From Pleomorphomonas oryzae DSM 16300 (GTDB lineage: Bacteria; Pseudomonadota; Alphaproteobacteria; Rhizobiales; Pleomorphomonadaceae), in assembly GCF_000422965.1 (NCBI RefSeq), contig NZ_AUHB01000001.1, positions 310,001 to 374,000 of the forward strand: a stretch of 64,000 bases of DNA, in the 5' to 3' direction. Both the position numbers and the translations under genes were made by a program. The number at the start of each line of letters is the position of its first letter. Position 1 is the first letter of the stretch. Of this stretch, positions 25,660-36,385 are shown in pieces. The notes under the pieces are model-generated. The model was given only the letters and a program-made list of their open reading frames with translations, did not search any database and was not told where the DNA came from.

Positions 25660-27087
25660 TCAGCAGGCCGTGACGTTGACGGCGAGACCGCCAAGCGAGG
25701 TTTCCTTGTATTTCGACTGCATGTCGAGGCCAGTCTGGCGCATGGTCTCGACCGCCGCGTCGAGGCTCACGACGTGCCGGCCGTCGCCGGCCAGCGCCAG
25801 TGACGCGGCATTGATCGCCTTGATGGCGCCGAAGGCGTTGCGTTCGATGCAGGGGATCTGCACGAGGCCGCCAACCGGATCGCAGGTCATGCCGAGGTGG
25901 TGCTCGATGGCGATCTCGGCGGCGTTCTCCACTTGGGCGGGACTGCCGCCGAGGGCAGCACAGAGGCCGGCCGCAGCCATGGCCGCCGCCGACCCCACTT
26001 CGCCCTGACAGCCAACTTCGGCACCTGAGATCGATGCGTTGCGCTTGATGAGGCCGCCGATCGCTGCTGCCGTCAGCAGAAACCGCCGAATGCCGTCGGA
26101 CTCGCCGCCGCAGAAATCGCGGTAGTAGCGCAACACGGCCGGCACCACGCCGGCCGCACCGTTGGTCGGCGCGGTGACGACACGGCCGCCGGCAGCGTTC
26201 TCCTCGTTGACGGCAATGGCAAAGCAGGAAACGTAATCCATCACCACCATCGGCGAACGGTCATTGCCGGCCTCGCGCGCCTGGAACCGCTCGTAGAGCT
26301 GCCGTGCGCGTCGGCGAACACCCAAACCGCCGGCCAACTCGCCGTCGCGCCCAAGACCACGGTCGATACAGGCGAACATGGCCTCGGCGATACGGTCGAC
26401 GGCGGCAAGGCAATCCTGGTCCGGCTTGCGGGCCCGTTCGTTGTCGAGGGCTATGTCGGCAAATGAGCGACCCGTTGCAGCCGACAGGGCGAGGAGCTCG
26501 GCGGCCGTGCCGTAGCGCCAGGGTAACGGCGTCCCGCCGTCATCCCCCTCCGGCTCTCCCTCGCACACCACGAAGCCGCCGCCAACCGAGTACCAGACTT
26601 CCGAAAGAAGCTCGGTACCGGTCGTATCCTCGGCGGCAAAGCGCATGGCATTGGGATGACGCTCGAAGGTGGCGACGCAGTCGAAGACCACGTCGCGATC
26701 TGGATCAAAACTGATCGCTCGGCCGTCCGGAAGGAACAGGCGCCGCGCCGCGACGATGTCGGCCAGCCTGTCGTCGGCGAGGTCGGGATCGATGTCATCC
26801 GGGCGAAACCCGGCGAGGCCGAGAATCAGTGCCTTGTCTGTGGCGTGCCCCTTGCCGGTCCAGGCGAGCGAGCCGAAGGCGGTGGCCGTCACACGGGCAA
26901 CCTCCGACAGCCTCGGTTGCAAATGCTGCATGAAGACGAAGGCAGCGCGCATCGGCCCAACGGTATGCGATGACGACGGACCTATGCCGATCTTGAAGAG
27001 CTCGCCGAAGGCGGCCGGCTGGCGATCGTCTGTAGCCGCCGGCAGGATATCGGATGGCGAGAGCAAGACCTTCTCCTCGTTCGGCAT
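25660..27087 (-). CDS. sdaA: L-serine ammonia-lyase, single-chain iron-sulfur type
   Basis: 475 residues. The N-terminal domain begins [23 protein letters not shown], and the C-terminal part contains cysteine ligands of the [4Fe-4S] cluster in [12 protein letters not shown] and [18 protein letters not shown]. It deaminates L-serine to pyruvate and ammonia. About 25 residues precede the usual start of the family; a shorter start is not obvious. It is divergent from the photolyase gene, with 75 bp between the start codons. It is probably transcribed alone. Confidence 0.93.
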   Translation of the reverse strand: MPNEEKVLLSPSDILPAATDDRQPAAFGELFKIGIGPSSSHTVGPMRAAFVFMQHLQPRLSEVARVTATAFGSLAWTGKGHATDKALILGLAGFRPDDIDPDLADDRLADIVAARRLFLPDGRAISFDPDRDVVFDCVATFERHPNAMRFAAEDTTGTELLSEVWYSVGGGFVVCEGEPEGDDGGTPLPWRYGTAAELLALSAATGRSFADIALDNERARKPDQDCLAAVDRIAEAMFACIDRGLGRDGELAGGLGVRRRARQLYERFQAREAGNDRSPMVVMDYVSCFAIAVNEENAAGGRVVTAPTNGAAGVVPAVLRYYRDFCGGESDGIRRFLLTAAAIGGLIKRNASISGAEVGCQGEVGSAAAMAAAGLCAALGGSPAQVENAAEIAIEHHLGMTCDPVGGLVQIPCIERNAFGAIKAINAASLALAGDGRHVVSLDAAVETMRQTGLDMQSKYKETSLGGLAVNVTAC

Positions 27088-27162
27088 CTTGTGAGGGCCA
27101 AAGATTCCAAGTCATATGGGGTGGTTTGCAGTCGGCTGGCAAGAGCGAACGAAGGGAGCGAC

Positions 27163-28593
27163 ATGACGAGCGACGAAAGCGCTAAGGCGCCGGTGGTCGT
27201 CTGGTTCCGCGACGATTTGCGGCTTGCCGACCACCCTGCCCTCGACGCGGCGAACGCATCAGGCCATCCGGTGCTTTGCCTGTTCGTGCTCGAAGAGGGG
27301 ACCAAGCGACGATCACTTGGCGCGGCCAGTCGCTGGTGGCTCGACAAGAGCTTGGCGGCTCTCGATAGCGATCTCCAGCGGCTCGGCGGCCGGCTGATCC
27401 TGCGGCGCGGCGATCCACGCCGCATCGTGCCCGAGATTGCCGCCCAGATCGGCGCCAGCGCTTTGTATTTCAATCGTCGCTACGATCGGGAGGGCAGCGA
27501 TATCGATGATGCCGTGAGCGCAAGGCTGCGCCAGCAGGGGATCAGCGTCTCAAGCCATGCCGCGTGGCTGTTGTTCGAGCCCGGCGCGATCCAGACCAAG
27601 ACAGGCGGTCCCTTCCGGGTCTTCACACCGTTCTGGAAAGCGCACCGGCCATACCTCGGCCCACGAAACCAGCTCTGCCGCCGGCCCGAAGCGATGTCCT
27701 TCTTCGAAGGTGCAGTCGCTTGCGAAGCGCTGGCCTCGTTCGATCTTCATCCGACACAGCCCGACTGGTCGGCTGGTCTCGCTTCGACTTGGACGCCGGG
27801 CGAGGCCGAAGCTACCAAGCGGCTTTCGTCCTTTATCGACAAGGGACTATCCCGCTACGCCGCGGAACGCGATTTTCCGGCCGCCGAGGCATCGTCCCGT
27901 CTGTCGCCCCACCTGCGTTTCGGCGAGATCGCCGTGGCACGCGTTGCCCATGAGGTGATGCAGGCGGAAGCCGCCGGCTCGATTCCGGATGAAGCCGCCG
28001 AGAAATTCCTTGCCGAAATCGGTTGGCGGGAGTTCGCCTGGCATCTGTTCTCCATCTTCCCGGACCTGGCGACGCGCAACTTCCAGTCTGGCTTCGAGCA
28101 TTTTCAATGGCGCACGGACGATGAGGCCCTGAAAGCCTGGACGGCCGGCCGCACCGGCTATCCGATCGTCGATGCCGGCATGCGGGAGCTCTGGCAAACC
28201 GGCTTCATGCACAATCGCGTGCGCATGATCACCGCCTCGGTCCTCGTCAAGCATCTGCTGATCGACTGGCAGCTGGGCGAGCAATGGTTCTGGGACACGC
28301 TGGTCGATGCGGACCTCGCGTCCAACCCGTTCGGCTGGCAGTGGGTGGCGGGAACCGGCGCCGACGCCGCGCCCTATTTCCGAGTGTTCAACCCTATCGC
28401 GCAGGGCGAGAAGTTCGATCCCGACGGGGTCTACGTTCGTCGCTTCGTGCCGGAGATCGCTGATCTGCCCAACAAGCTGCTACACCGGCCATGGGACTCG
28501 CCGCCGTTGCTGCGCCCGGTATACTCGCCGCCAATCATCGATCATGAGGATGGACGAAAGCGTGCCCTCGCCACCTTCGCGGCCCGTCGATAA
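27163..28593 (+). CDS. phrB: Deoxyribodipyrimidine photolyase (cryptochrome/photolyase family)
   Basis: 476 residues, ATG 27163 behind GAAGGGAG. The N-terminal antenna domain (PVVVWFRDDLRLADHPALDAA) is followed by the FAD domain with the conserved WREFAWHLF, GYPIVDAGMRELWQTGFMHNRVRM and DADLASNPFGWQWVAGTGADA. These are the class I CPD photolyase signatures, so light-driven repair of cyclobutane dimers is expected. An open frame runs upstream to 27091 but has no better start. It is followed 75 nt later by the RNase D gene. Confidence 0.93.
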   Translation: MTSDESAKAPVVVWFRDDLRLADHPALDAANASGHPVLCLFVLEEGTKRRSLGAASRWWLDKSLAALDSDLQRLGGRLILRRGDPRRIVPEIAAQIGASALYFNRRYDREGSDIDDAVSARLRQQGISVSSHAAWLLFEPGAIQTKTGGPFRVFTPFWKAHRPYLGPRNQLCRRPEAMSFFEGAVACEALASFDLHPTQPDWSAGLASTWTPGEAEATKRLSSFIDKGLSRYAAERDFPAAEASSRLSPHLRFGEIAVARVAHEVMQAEAAGSIPDEAAEKFLAEIGWREFAWHLFSIFPDLATRNFQSGFEHFQWRTDDEALKAWTAGRTGYPIVDAGMRELWQTGFMHNRVRMITASVLVKHLLIDWQLGEQWFWDTLVDADLASNPFGWQWVAGTGADAAPYFRVFNPIAQGEKFDPDGVYVRRFVPEIADLPNKLLHRPWDSPPLLRPVYSPPIIDHEDGRKRALATFAARR

Positions 28594-28668
28594 ACCTTCG
28601 TGGATCGGTTGCATTTCGTAGGGCGGAGCGGGCGACAAAGCGCTTGGCCTGCGCTATAGACGGTGCTC

Positions 28669-29817
28669 ATGTCGATGATCACCACCACTCCCGCGCTGGC
28701 CGATGCCTGCGCCCACCTCGCCCGTTTCGACTTCGTCACCGTCGATACCGAATTTCTCCGGGAAAGCACCTTCTGGCCGAAGCTGTGCGTCGTACAGCTC
28801 GCCAGCCCCGAACAGGTGTTCGTGGTCGACGCGCTGGCGCCCGGCCTTGACCTTGCGCCCTTCTTTGAGCTGATGCGCAACGAAGCGGTGCTGAAGGTGT
28901 TCCACGCCGCCCGGCAGGACATCGAAATCGTCTGGCACCTCGGTGGCTTCGTGCCGGTACCGCTGTTCGATACTCAGGTGGCGGCGATGGTCTGCGGTTT
29001 CGGCGACTCCATCTCCTATGACCAGCTGGTGGCGCGGGTGACCGGCATCGTTCTGGACAAATCGAACCGCTTCACCGACTGGTCGCGCCGTCCGCTGACC
29101 CAGAGCCAGGTCGATTATGCCGAGGCGGACGTCACTCATCTGCGGGATGTCTACCGCCATCTCCAAGAAAGCCTCGCCAAGGCTGGTCGCACCGACTGGG
29201 TGGATGAGGAAATGAAGGTGCTGACCTCCGAAAGCACCTACCATACCGATCCGGACGAAGCGTGGCAGCGGCTCAAGATGCGGGTCAAGAAACCGCGCGA
29301 GCTGATCATCCTGAAGGAAGTCGCCGCCTGGCGGGAGCGCGAAGCGCAGGGCCGTGACGTGCCTCGCTCGCGCGTCATCAAGGACGACTGCATCTACGAG
29401 ATCGCCACGCAGGCGCCGACCACGCCGGAGGCGCTCGGCCAGCTCCGCACCATTCCCAAGGGGTGGGAACGGTCCCGTTCCGGCGAGGAAATCCTGGCCG
29501 CAGTCCGTCGTGCCCTTGAAATCCCCAAGGAAGACTGGCCGAAGCTGCCGCGCCACCGCCAAATGCCTGAGGGTACCGGCGCCGCCGTGGACCTGATGAA
29601 GGTGCTGCTCAAACTGGTGTCCGAGGCCGAGGGCGTCGCCGCCAAGGTGATTGCCACCACCGACGATCTCGAGGACATCGCTGTTTCCGACGACGCCGAC
29701 GTTCCGGCCATGCGTGGCTGGCGGCGGGAGATGTTCGGTGAACTGGCCCTCAAGCTGAAGCGTGGCAATCTGGCCATCACCTTCGATGGCAAGAAGATCA
29801 TCGCCATCGAACGGTAA
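28669..29817 (+). CDS. rnd: Ribonuclease D
   Basis: 382 residues. DEDD exonuclease motifs are [11 protein letters not shown] (residues about 22-32), [13 protein letters not shown] and the third motif with [18 protein letters not shown]-terminal HRDC region follows. It matures tRNA 3' ends and takes part in RNA turnover. ATG 28669 is chosen; a GTG at 28663 is the alternative. The gene ends before a strong bidirectional terminator, with ppx on the opposite strand. Confidence 0.93.
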   Translation: MSMITTTPALADACAHLARFDFVTVDTEFLRESTFWPKLCVVQLASPEQVFVVDALAPGLDLAPFFELMRNEAVLKVFHAARQDIEIVWHLGGFVPVPLFDTQVAAMVCGFGDSISYDQLVARVTGIVLDKSNRFTDWSRRPLTQSQVDYAEADVTHLRDVYRHLQESLAKAGRTDWVDEEMKVLTSESTYHTDPDEAWQRLKMRVKKPRELIILKEVAAWREREAQGRDVPRSRVIKDDCIYEIATQAPTTPEALGQLRTIPKGWERSRSGEEILAAVRRALEIPKEDWPKLPRHRQMPEGTGAAVDLMKVLLKLVSEAEGVAAKVIATTDDLEDIAVSDDADVPAMRGWRREMFGELALKLKRGNLAITFDGKKIIAIER

Positions 29818-29849
29818 CCGACTGGGCTGGCTCCAGTTCGCTCGCATAA

Positions 29850-29882
29850 AAAGGGCACCCTCGCGGGTGCCCTTTGATTTTT
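29850..29882. terminator. Bidirectional intrinsic terminator between rnd and ppx
   Basis: AAAGGGCACCC (29850-29860), loop TCGC, GGGTGCCCTTT (29865-29875), then GATTTTT. A run of A upstream (CATAAAAA) gives a T tract on the other strand, so it can serve both convergent genes. Confidence 0.9.
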
Positions 29883-29898
29883 GTACGTCGCTCCGACG

Positions 29899-31473
29899 TT
29901 ACCCCGTAACGCGGATCACGCCATCCTTGAGGCCGCCCACTTTGGCGAGCTGCACGACACGCTTCAGGAGGCGGTCACCGGAGAGATCGCCAAGATCGCT
30001 CGGCAGGTTGAGAACCAGGAGATCCCCATCCACCGAAAGCTTCGTGCGGGGCAGCACATCGGGCATGGACGCGGTGACGAGATAGGCGACGCGCAGTACG
30101 GCGCCCAGCGTGCGTGCCCGCTCCTTGAGACGGGTCGGCGCCAGTTCGCGAATACGTGGCGAGACTGCGTCGTCGAGAAGCCCAACGTGCCGGTAGAAGA
30201 CGGCGAGCGCCAGATAGGCTCGCCCCGGGTGATCGATGCCGACGAAGGAGGCGTTGGAAAGAATTCCGAGGCTTTGTTCGCCGCGATAATCGGGGTGAGC
30301 GCGCCAGCCGATATCGGAAACCAGACAGGCCGCCGTTCGCAAGCGGATCTCGTCCTCTGTTTCCTCGATGCCGAGCATCGAGAAGGCGGCTTCCGACCAG
30401 GAGACCAATTCCTTGGCATGTCGTGGCGAGCGCGAGCGCACCCAGTTGAGTTCCGATGCGGCCTCGATCAATGGATCCTTGGTCCGCTCATCGTTCGAAA
30501 GGCGCTCGTAGAGATAGCCCTCGCGGACGCCAAGGGCGGAAATCACCACATGCGACGGGCGAATGGCCCGAATGACCTGCTCGAGCACAAGGGCACCGTA
30601 AGGCAGCAGGCCCTGGCGAGAGCGAGAGACAACCTCAATCCGGTCGACACTTTCAGGATCGCGGCGAGCGACAACCCGAGCGAACTCGAGTGCCTCTTCG
30701 GCCCGGATCGAATAATGGTGCATGACGTGCAGCGGATAGCCGGTCTCGTACATATGGAGAAGGGCGAGCGAGCGCCACGTCCCACCCACGGCGAAGAAGG
30801 GCAGCCCGCTACACGGCATCTGGACGATGGCAGGCTCCAGGGCATCAGCGACGATCTTCTCAGCCTTGCGTATGGAGCCTTCGGAGGCCTCCAACAGGCG
30901 TATGCCGCCGAGCGGATAGGTGCGCCCGGTACCGACCGTATCGTTCTCGATGCGGATGAGCTCCAGGCTGCCGCCACCGAGGTCGCCAACGATGCCCGCC
31001 GGTTTGTTCATGCCGGACATGACGCCGAGCGCCGATAGCCGCGCTTCATCGCCCCCCGACAGAAGATTGACCTCGACGCCACATATGTCCTCGACGGCCT
31101 TGAGGAACTCCGGGCCGTTGGCTGCATCTCGGGCCGCCGCCGTGGCCAGAATATAGAGCTCCACCGAGCCGCTCTGCTCGGCAAGGAGCTTGAAGCGGCG
31201 TATGGCGGCAAGTGCCCGGTCGACCGACTCCTGGTTCATACGGCCGGTCGCGGCCAGCCCTTTGCCGAGGCCGGCGAGCATTTTCTCGTTGAACAGCATG
31301 GTTGGCGCCCGGGAAAGGCGCTCATAGACGACAAGACGGACGGAGTTGGAGCCGATGTCGATGACCGACACTGGGCCATAACCGGGCAACCGACCGGGAG
31401 CTTCACACCGACAGGTGCTTTTCGTTCCGTCCGGCAATAGACTTGGGTGCGTCGTTTTCAAGCGAATGTCCAC
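29899..31473 (-). CDS. ppx: Exopolyphosphatase, Ppx/GppA family
   Basis: Up to 524 residues. The ASKHA ATPase fold begins with [17 protein letters not shown] and includes [15 protein letters not shown], both phosphate-binding loops of the family. It removes phosphate from polyphosphate or pppGpp. ATG 31473 gives a 71-nt overlap with ppk; TTG 31389 or GTG 31371 would shorten the N-terminus to just before VIDIGSNS with no overlap. I cannot settle the start. It lies behind ppk, the enzyme that makes its substrate, as in many proteobacteria. Confidence 0.92.
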   Translation of the reverse strand: MDIRLKTTHPSLLPDGTKSTCRCEAPGRLPGYGPVSVIDIGSNSVRLVVYERLSRAPTMLFNEKMLAGLGKGLAATGRMNQESVDRALAAIRRFKLLAEQSGSVELYILATAAARDAANGPEFLKAVEDICGVEVNLLSGGDEARLSALGVMSGMNKPAGIVGDLGGGSLELIRIENDTVGTGRTYPLGGIRLLEASEGSIRKAEKIVADALEPAIVQMPCSGLPFFAVGGTWRSLALLHMYETGYPLHVMHHYSIRAEEALEFARVVARRDPESVDRIEVVSRSRQGLLPYGALVLEQVIRAIRPSHVVISALGVREGYLYERLSNDERTKDPLIEAASELNWVRSRSPRHAKELVSWSEAAFSMLGIEETEDEIRLRTAACLVSDIGWRAHPDYRGEQSLGILSNASFVGIDHPGRAYLALAVFYRHVGLLDDAVSPRIRELAPTRLKERARTLGAVLRVAYLVTASMPDVLPRTKLSVDGDLLVLNLPSDLGDLSGDRLLKRVVQLAKVGGLKDGVIRVTG

Positions 31474-33619
31474 GTCCCGATAGAGATGGATGGGTCATGA
31501 AATAGCGGTGCGCGTTGAAAGGCTCTTCGCCTGGCTCCGGCACGATGCGTTCGTGGCCACCGTCGGGCAACAGGCGCCAGCTTTGCTGGTTGTCGCGGAG
31601 ATTGGCCACCATGATCTGATCTACGGCTTGGGCGTGCACGCTCTCCGTGGTTAGGGGCACCAGCACCTCGACGCGACGGTCAAGGTTGCGCGGCATCATG
31701 TCGGCGGAGCCGATGTAAACTGTAGCACGCGGATTGGGCAATGCCTGACCGTTGCCAAAGCAGAAAATACGGCTGTGCTCGAGGAACCGGCCGACAATCG
31801 ATTTAACTCGAATATTGTCCGAGAAGCCGGGAATCTGTGGCCTCAGGCAGCAGATGCCGCGCACGACCAGATCGATCGACACGCCCGCCTGACTCGCTTC
31901 GTAGAGCGCGTCGATGATGTCGGCGTCGACCAGCGAGTTCATTTTCATCCAGATCTGGCCGGTACGTCCGGCCCGCGCATGATCGATCTCCCGGCCGATG
32001 CAGTCGATGATGGTCTTCCTCAGCGTCAGCGGGCTCATGGCCAGCGCGTTGAGCGACTGCGGTTCGGCATAACCGGTGATGAAATTGAAGATGCGCGCCA
32101 CGTCCTGGGCGATGGTCTTGTTGGCCGTGAAGTAGCTGAGGTCGGTGTAGATCCTGGCGGTGATCGGGTGATAGTTGCCGGTACCGAGATGGCAATAGGA
32201 CGTGAGCTGCTGCCCCTCGCGGCGCACCACCAGCGACATCTTGGCGTGGGTCTTCAGCTCGAAGAAGCCGAACACCACTTGTACGCCGGCGCGCTCGAGA
32301 TCGCGCGCCCAGCGGATGTTGGCCTCTTCGTCGAAGCGAGCCTTGAGCTCGACCAGCGCCGTCACCGACTTGCCCGCGTCGGCGGCCTCAATCAGCGCGC
32401 GGACGATCGGACTATCGTTGGAGGTGCGGTAGAGCGTCTGCTTGATGGCGATGACTTCAGGGTCGGCTGCCGCCTGCCGCAGGAACTGCACCACCACGTC
32501 GAACGACTCATAGGGGTGGTGGACGATCAGATCCTTCTGGCGAATGGCCGCAAAGGCGTCGCCGGCGTGTTCGCGGATGCGTTCGGGATAACGGGGCGCA
32601 TAAGGTTCGAACTTGAGATCCGGGCGATCGAGGCTCACCAGCTGGCTGAGATCGTTGAGGGCGAGCAACTCGTCGAGGAGTTGCACCTCATCGGGCATGC
32701 AGCCGACCGCTTCGGTGACGAGCTGACGCAACGCCACCGGTGTTGAACGTTCGAACTCGGCGCGGATGACCAGGCCCTTGCGGCGGCGCTTCAGTGCGCT
32801 TTCGAACAGGCGGACCAGATCCTCGGCCTCTTCTTCCACTTCAAGATCGCTGTCGCGCAGGATACGGAAGCTGCCCTGGCCGCGCACCGTATAGCCGGGG
32901 AATAGGCGACCGATGAACATGGTCACCACCTGCTCCAGCAGAATGAAGCGGGTCACCCCCTGGGCGTTGTCATCGGGCAGGCGGACGAAGCGGTCGATCT
33001 TGGCGGCCATGCGGATGAGGGCCACCATGCTCTCGTTGCCGCGCACCCTGACGAGATCGAGGACGATCGAGAAGCCGAGATTGGGAATGAAAGGGAATGG
33101 GTGCGCCGGGTCGACGGCGAGCGGCGTCAGCACCGGGAAGATCGACGACAGGAAATAATCTTCCAGCCAGACCTCGTCTCCAGCCTTGAGCTTGTTGGGA
33201 TCGACCAGAACGATGCCGGCCTTCTCGATCTCGGTCCGAAGATCGCGCCAGCGAGCCTGCTGCGCATCGGCCAGCCGAGCGGCGGCTTCGGAAATCACCG
33301 CCAACTGCTCGGAAGGCGTCAGCCCGTCGTCGGACCGGGTGGTGACGCGCTCGCGCACCTGCCCCTTGATGCCGGCAAAGCGCACCATGAAAAATTCGTC
33401 GAGATTTCCGGCCGAGATCGATAGGAAGCGCAGGCGCTCCAGCAGGGGGTGGCTGGCGTTCTGGGATTCCTCGAGCACGCGACGATTGAAGCCCAACCAG
33501 GAGATTTCGCGGTTCACGAAACGCTCGGGCGAGTCCAAAGTCATGGTCGGAGTGATCGCCGGCGCAGGCTCGGCTTCTATCGTCTCGCTCACGGCTGCAT
33601 CCGTCTCGCTCATCTCCAC
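31403..33619 (-). CDS. ppk1: Polyphosphate kinase 1
   Basis: 738 residues, usual PPK1 length. The N-terminal domain opens [19 protein letters not shown]. The PLD-like catalytic domains include the phospho-histidine in [12 protein letters not shown] (H of KTHAK) and the stretch [20 protein letters not shown]. It polymerises the gamma phosphate of ATP into polyphosphate at the inner membrane. The first about 30 residues before the conserved region ([15 protein letters not shown]) look unstructured. It is transcribed with ppx. Confidence 0.95.
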   Translation of the reverse strand: MEMSETDAAVSETIEAEPAPAITPTMTLDSPERFVNREISWLGFNRRVLEESQNASHPLLERLRFLSISAGNLDEFFMVRFAGIKGQVRERVTTRSDDGLTPSEQLAVISEAAARLADAQQARWRDLRTEIEKAGIVLVDPNKLKAGDEVWLEDYFLSSIFPVLTPLAVDPAHPFPFIPNLGFSIVLDLVRVRGNESMVALIRMAAKIDRFVRLPDDNAQGVTRFILLEQVVTMFIGRLFPGYTVRGQGSFRILRDSDLEVEEEAEDLVRLFESALKRRRKGLVIRAEFERSTPVALRQLVTEAVGCMPDEVQLLDELLALNDLSQLVSLDRPDLKFEPYAPRYPERIREHAGDAFAAIRQKDLIVHHPYESFDVVVQFLRQAAADPEVIAIKQTLYRTSNDSPIVRALIEAADAGKSVTALVELKARFDEEANIRWARDLERAGVQVVFGFFELKTHAKMSLVVRREGQQLTSYCHLGTGNYHPITARIYTDLSYFTANKTIAQDVARIFNFITGYAEPQSLNALAMSPLTLRKTIIDCIGREIDHARAGRTGQIWMKMNSLVDADIIDALYEASQAGVSIDLVVRGICCLRPQIPGFSDNIRVKSIVGRFLEHSRIFCFGNGQALPNPRATVYIGSADMMPRNLDRRVEVLVPLTTESVHAQAVDQIMVANLRDNQQSWRLLPDGGHERIVPEPGEEPFNAHRYFMTHPSLSGRGHSLENDAPKSIAGRNEKHLSV

Positions 33620-33772
33620 GACCTCACGCTCGCGGGGCTGGTAGGCCCAGGCTTCAGGCAGGACCGGCCGCTTGCGGTCAGTCTAGCTTACGTGCCAAAT
33701 CCATGCACCAGCTATGTGACAGTTTGTCTACGGCTTCCGTCGTCGGCGACAATCTCTTTGTCGGCTTCGAAA

Positions 33773-34456
33773 TCAGTGGTCGCTTTCGGGCGCCAACACC
33801 TCGGCGGCGATGGCCTTGGTGATGCGACGGCCGCGAGCCAGCGACTCGCGGTCAAGCGCCTCCACCAGCGCACAGGCGGCGGCGCAGGACCGCTCCATGC
33901 GCAGCAGGATATAGTCGAGCACGCCGGCATCGATGGCGAGCTGCCGATCGGCGAGTAGCTTTATCATCACCTTCTGAAGAAGCTCATCGTCGGGCGGGCC
34001 GAGGAAGGCCGGCTGGGCGGCGCGGAGGCGCGACAATAGGTCGGGAAGCGTCACGCCCCAGGCCGCCGGTACTGAATGGGCGGTTATCAGCACCGAGGCG
34101 CCGCGTCCACGCGCCGCGTTGAGCAAATGGAACAGGGCATTCTCGTCGAGCGCGGGATCGTCGGCATCCTCCACCGCAACCGCGCCGGTCAGAATCAGAT
34201 CGGCGGGGTCGGTGCCGCCAAGGTCCGACGCGGTGACAACGGCAGCCCGGCTCTTTGACGCCCAGATATTGACGAGGTGGGTCTTGCCCGAGCCGTTGGG
34301 GCCGATCAGCAGCACCACCGACGCCGGCCAGTCCGGCCAGGCGTCGATGAAGGCCGCAGCCTCGCGGTTGCCTTCGCCCACCAGAAAGTCTTCCCGGTTC
34401 ATCGCTGCCTGATGCGGCATGGCAAGCGGCAGCTGGCGCGGTTTCATACGGCTCAT
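33773..34456 (-). CDS. hdaA: DnaA-related regulatory ATPase HdaA
   Basis: 227 residues. QLPLAMPHQ at residues about 8-16 is the beta-clamp binding type motif of Hda proteins. Walker A is GPNGSGKTHLVNIWAS, and VEDADD is the likely Walker B/sensor region. Together with the clamp it stimulates ATP hydrolysis on DnaA and prevents over-initiation of replication. It starts at ATG 34456, overlapping the AI-2E permease gene by 4 nt, a pairing that recurs in alphaproteobacteria. No C-terminal DnaA domain IV (DNA-binding) is present, as expected. Confidence 0.88.
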   Translation of the reverse strand: MSRMKPRQLPLAMPHQAAMNREDFLVGEGNREAAAFIDAWPDWPASVVLLIGPNGSGKTHLVNIWASKSRAAVVTASDLGGTDPADLILTGAVAVEDADDPALDENALFHLLNAARGRGASVLITAHSVPAAWGVTLPDLLSRLRAAQPAFLGPPDDELLQKVMIKLLADRQLAIDAGVLDYILLRMERSCAAACALVEALDRESLARGRRITKAIAAEVLAPESDH

Positions 34457-35574
34457 GGGGCGATATCCTTGGGTGGGACAACGGTCTCGCCTATCAGAGG
34501 ATCGGGAGCCCTTTCTGGGTCGAGATCGTAAAACGGGCTTTCGCGATACTTGGCAAAAGCAAAGCGGACCAGCACGGCCACCGAGGCGGCTGCCGGCACG
34601 GCGACCAGAAGGCCGACGAAGCCGAACAACGTGCCGAAGGCGAATAAGGCAAACATCAGCCACACCGGATGCAGGCCGACCGACTGGCCGATCAGCTTGG
34701 GCTGGAGGATGTTGCCTTCTATAAACTGACCGACGACGAAGATGCCGATGATGACGGAGATCCACGTCCAGTCCGGCCAGAATTGATAAAGCGCCACGCC
34801 GATGGCAAGGCCGCCGCCGACAATCGATCCCAGATAGGGGATGAAGCTGATGAGGCCGGCCACCAGACCGATCAACAAGCCGAAGGACAAGCCGGCGAGC
34901 GACAGCGATACGGCGTAAAACAAGCCAAGCAGCGCCGACACCGACACCTGCCCGCGCACGAAATTGGCAACACCGACATTCATCTCGTGAGCGAGGGCCC
35001 GGATGGTTTCGCGGTGATGGCGCGGCAGGTTGTCGTCGATGGAGGCAACCATGCGATCCCAGTCGAGCAGCATGTAGAAGGCCACCACCGGCGTCACGAC
35101 CAGGAGCGAGATCACCGAGATCAACGTCTGGCCACCATTCCATACCGACGAGATGAGCGTGCCCATGATGGCAGAGCCATCACTAAACAAGGCACCGAGC
35201 GAGCCGCGAATATCAGTGGCCGAAATGCGCAAAGCCTTGAAAAGGCGGGTCCCCGCTTCGTGACTCAACCAGCGCTGAGCTGCGTCGAGATAAGCGGGCA
35301 TGTTGGCAATCAGGCCCTGGAGCTGACTTCCGAGGACCGGCACGATGATCATCAGCGCCAACAGCGCCAGCAGGACGAAAAGGACAAGGATCAATGCCGT
35401 GGCAAGCGCTCGGGACAGGCCCAACCGCTCGAGACGGTCGGCGACCGGATCGAGCAAATAGGCCAGCGCCATGCCAGCCACGAAGGGGAGCAGAATGGAA
35501 GAAAAGACGAACAGCAGCAGGCCGAAGGCCAGCGCCGCGCCCGTCCAGAAGAAAACCGCATTCCTGAGCTTCAC
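34453..35574 (-). CDS. AI-2E family transporter (PerM-like)
   Basis: 373 residues with eight predicted membrane segments. The N-terminal FLFVFSSILLPFVAGMALAYLLDP and the C-terminal EGNILQPKLIGQSVGLHPVWLMFAL are typical of the AI-2E/PerM family. The substrate is not known; some members transport autoinducer-2 or ions. It is coupled to hdaA by a 4-nt overlap and follows the CDP-alcohol phosphatidyltransferase gene by 9 nt, so the three form an operon. Confidence 0.85.
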   Translation of the reverse strand: MKLRNAVFFWTGAALAFGLLLFVFSSILLPFVAGMALAYLLDPVADRLERLGLSRALATALILVLFVLLALLALMIIVPVLGSQLQGLIANMPAYLDAAQRWLSHEAGTRLFKALRISATDIRGSLGALFSDGSAIMGTLISSVWNGGQTLISVISLLVVTPVVAFYMLLDWDRMVASIDDNLPRHHRETIRALAHEMNVGVANFVRGQVSVSALLGLFYAVSLSLAGLSFGLLIGLVAGLISFIPYLGSIVGGGLAIGVALYQFWPDWTWISVIIGIFVVGQFIEGNILQPKLIGQSVGLHPVWLMFALFAFGTLFGFVGLLVAVPAAASVAVLVRFAFAKYRESPFYDLDPERAPDPLIGETVVPPKDIAP

Positions 35575-35583
35575 GCGTCGTCC

Positions 35584-36117
35584 TCACCCTTGCATGAATG
35601 CAAGCCAGCCTTTGACGTAGGCGGCGGCGGAGACCAGGGTCAAGGCTGCCACAACCCAGCCCATGATATCCACAAGCGACGTCAACTGCCATGCCAAGCC
35701 GAGATCGCCGAGCAATAGGGCGGCATAAACAATCTGCGCCACCGTGTTGGCCTTGGAAATCAGAAGCGGCACGATCGGCACCGGCTTGGATGCCAGCCAG
35801 GAGACGATGACGCCGCCGACGATCAGCACGTCGCGGCTGACCACCAGCACGGCGAGCCACATGGGTGCGTGACCGGTGGCTGCCAACACCACGAAGATCG
35901 AGACCAGCAGCGCCTTGTCGGCCGCCGGATCGAGCAGACGACCGAGTTCGCTGGCCTGACCCGGCACGTGGCGGGCGATGGCGCCATCGACGCCGTCGGA
36001 AATGCCGGCGATCACGAAAACGGCGAAGGCCCAACCAAAGGTACCGTCCAGCAGCAACAGGATCACCACGGGAACGGCGATCAGACGGGCCAGCGTGATA
36101 AGATTGGGTATGGTCAA
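35584..36117 (-). CDS. CDP-alcohol phosphatidyltransferase
   Basis: 177 residues. The family signature D-G-x2-A-R-x8-G-x3-D-x3-D is seen as DGVDGAIARHVPGQASELGRLLDPAADK (residues about 42-70; key residues D, D, G, A, R, G, D, D). Membrane helices surround it (LITLARLIAVPVVILLLLDG). Probable product is phosphatidylglycerol phosphate or a related phospholipid; PgsA-like from length and motif. First gene of the operon with the AI-2E permease and hdaA, and divergent from purM. Confidence 0.85.
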   Translation of the reverse strand: MTIPNLITLARLIAVPVVILLLLDGTFGWAFAVFVIAGISDGVDGAIARHVPGQASELGRLLDPAADKALLVSIFVVLAATGHAPMWLAVLVVSRDVLIVGGVIVSWLASKPVPIVPLLISKANTVAQIVYAALLLGDLGLAWQLTSLVDIMGWVVAALTLVSAAAYVKGWLAFMQG

Positions 36118-36385
36118 CAGTATCCCCGGCGGAAGGTGGTCCGGAGCGCTGCCGGGCGCTCTCCAATAACTGTCCGAGCGTCGGCTTTTCGGCCCGGTCC
36201 GATCGACCCGATCTCAGGACGCCGAGGGTCATTTGAGCATTGCTGCTCCGCTTTCCAAGACCGACCTCCGGCCATAACAGCTGTTTTCCCAGCATGAGAG
36301 GCGGGAAAGGCGCAAATTCGACTTGTCATTTTGCGCCGTTTCGGCTTCTTGCCGGATATCCATTGCAGGAGAGGCGTGAGGCTCC
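36118..36385. other. Divergent promoter gap between CDP-alcohol phosphatidyltransferase and purM
   Basis: 268 nt without a gene. It must hold promoters for the two divergent operons. I see no riboswitch, clear operator or terminator in it. Confidence 0.4.

Noticed and set aside
34457-35143. N-terminal extension of the hdaA frame
   Set aside because: It lies in another frame of the AI-2E permease gene; hdaA is complete from 34456.
35213-36295. 360-codon minus-strand frame over the CDP-alcohol phosphatidyltransferase
   Set aside because: Arginine-rich shadow; the correct frame shows the CDP-alcohol signature and membrane helices.
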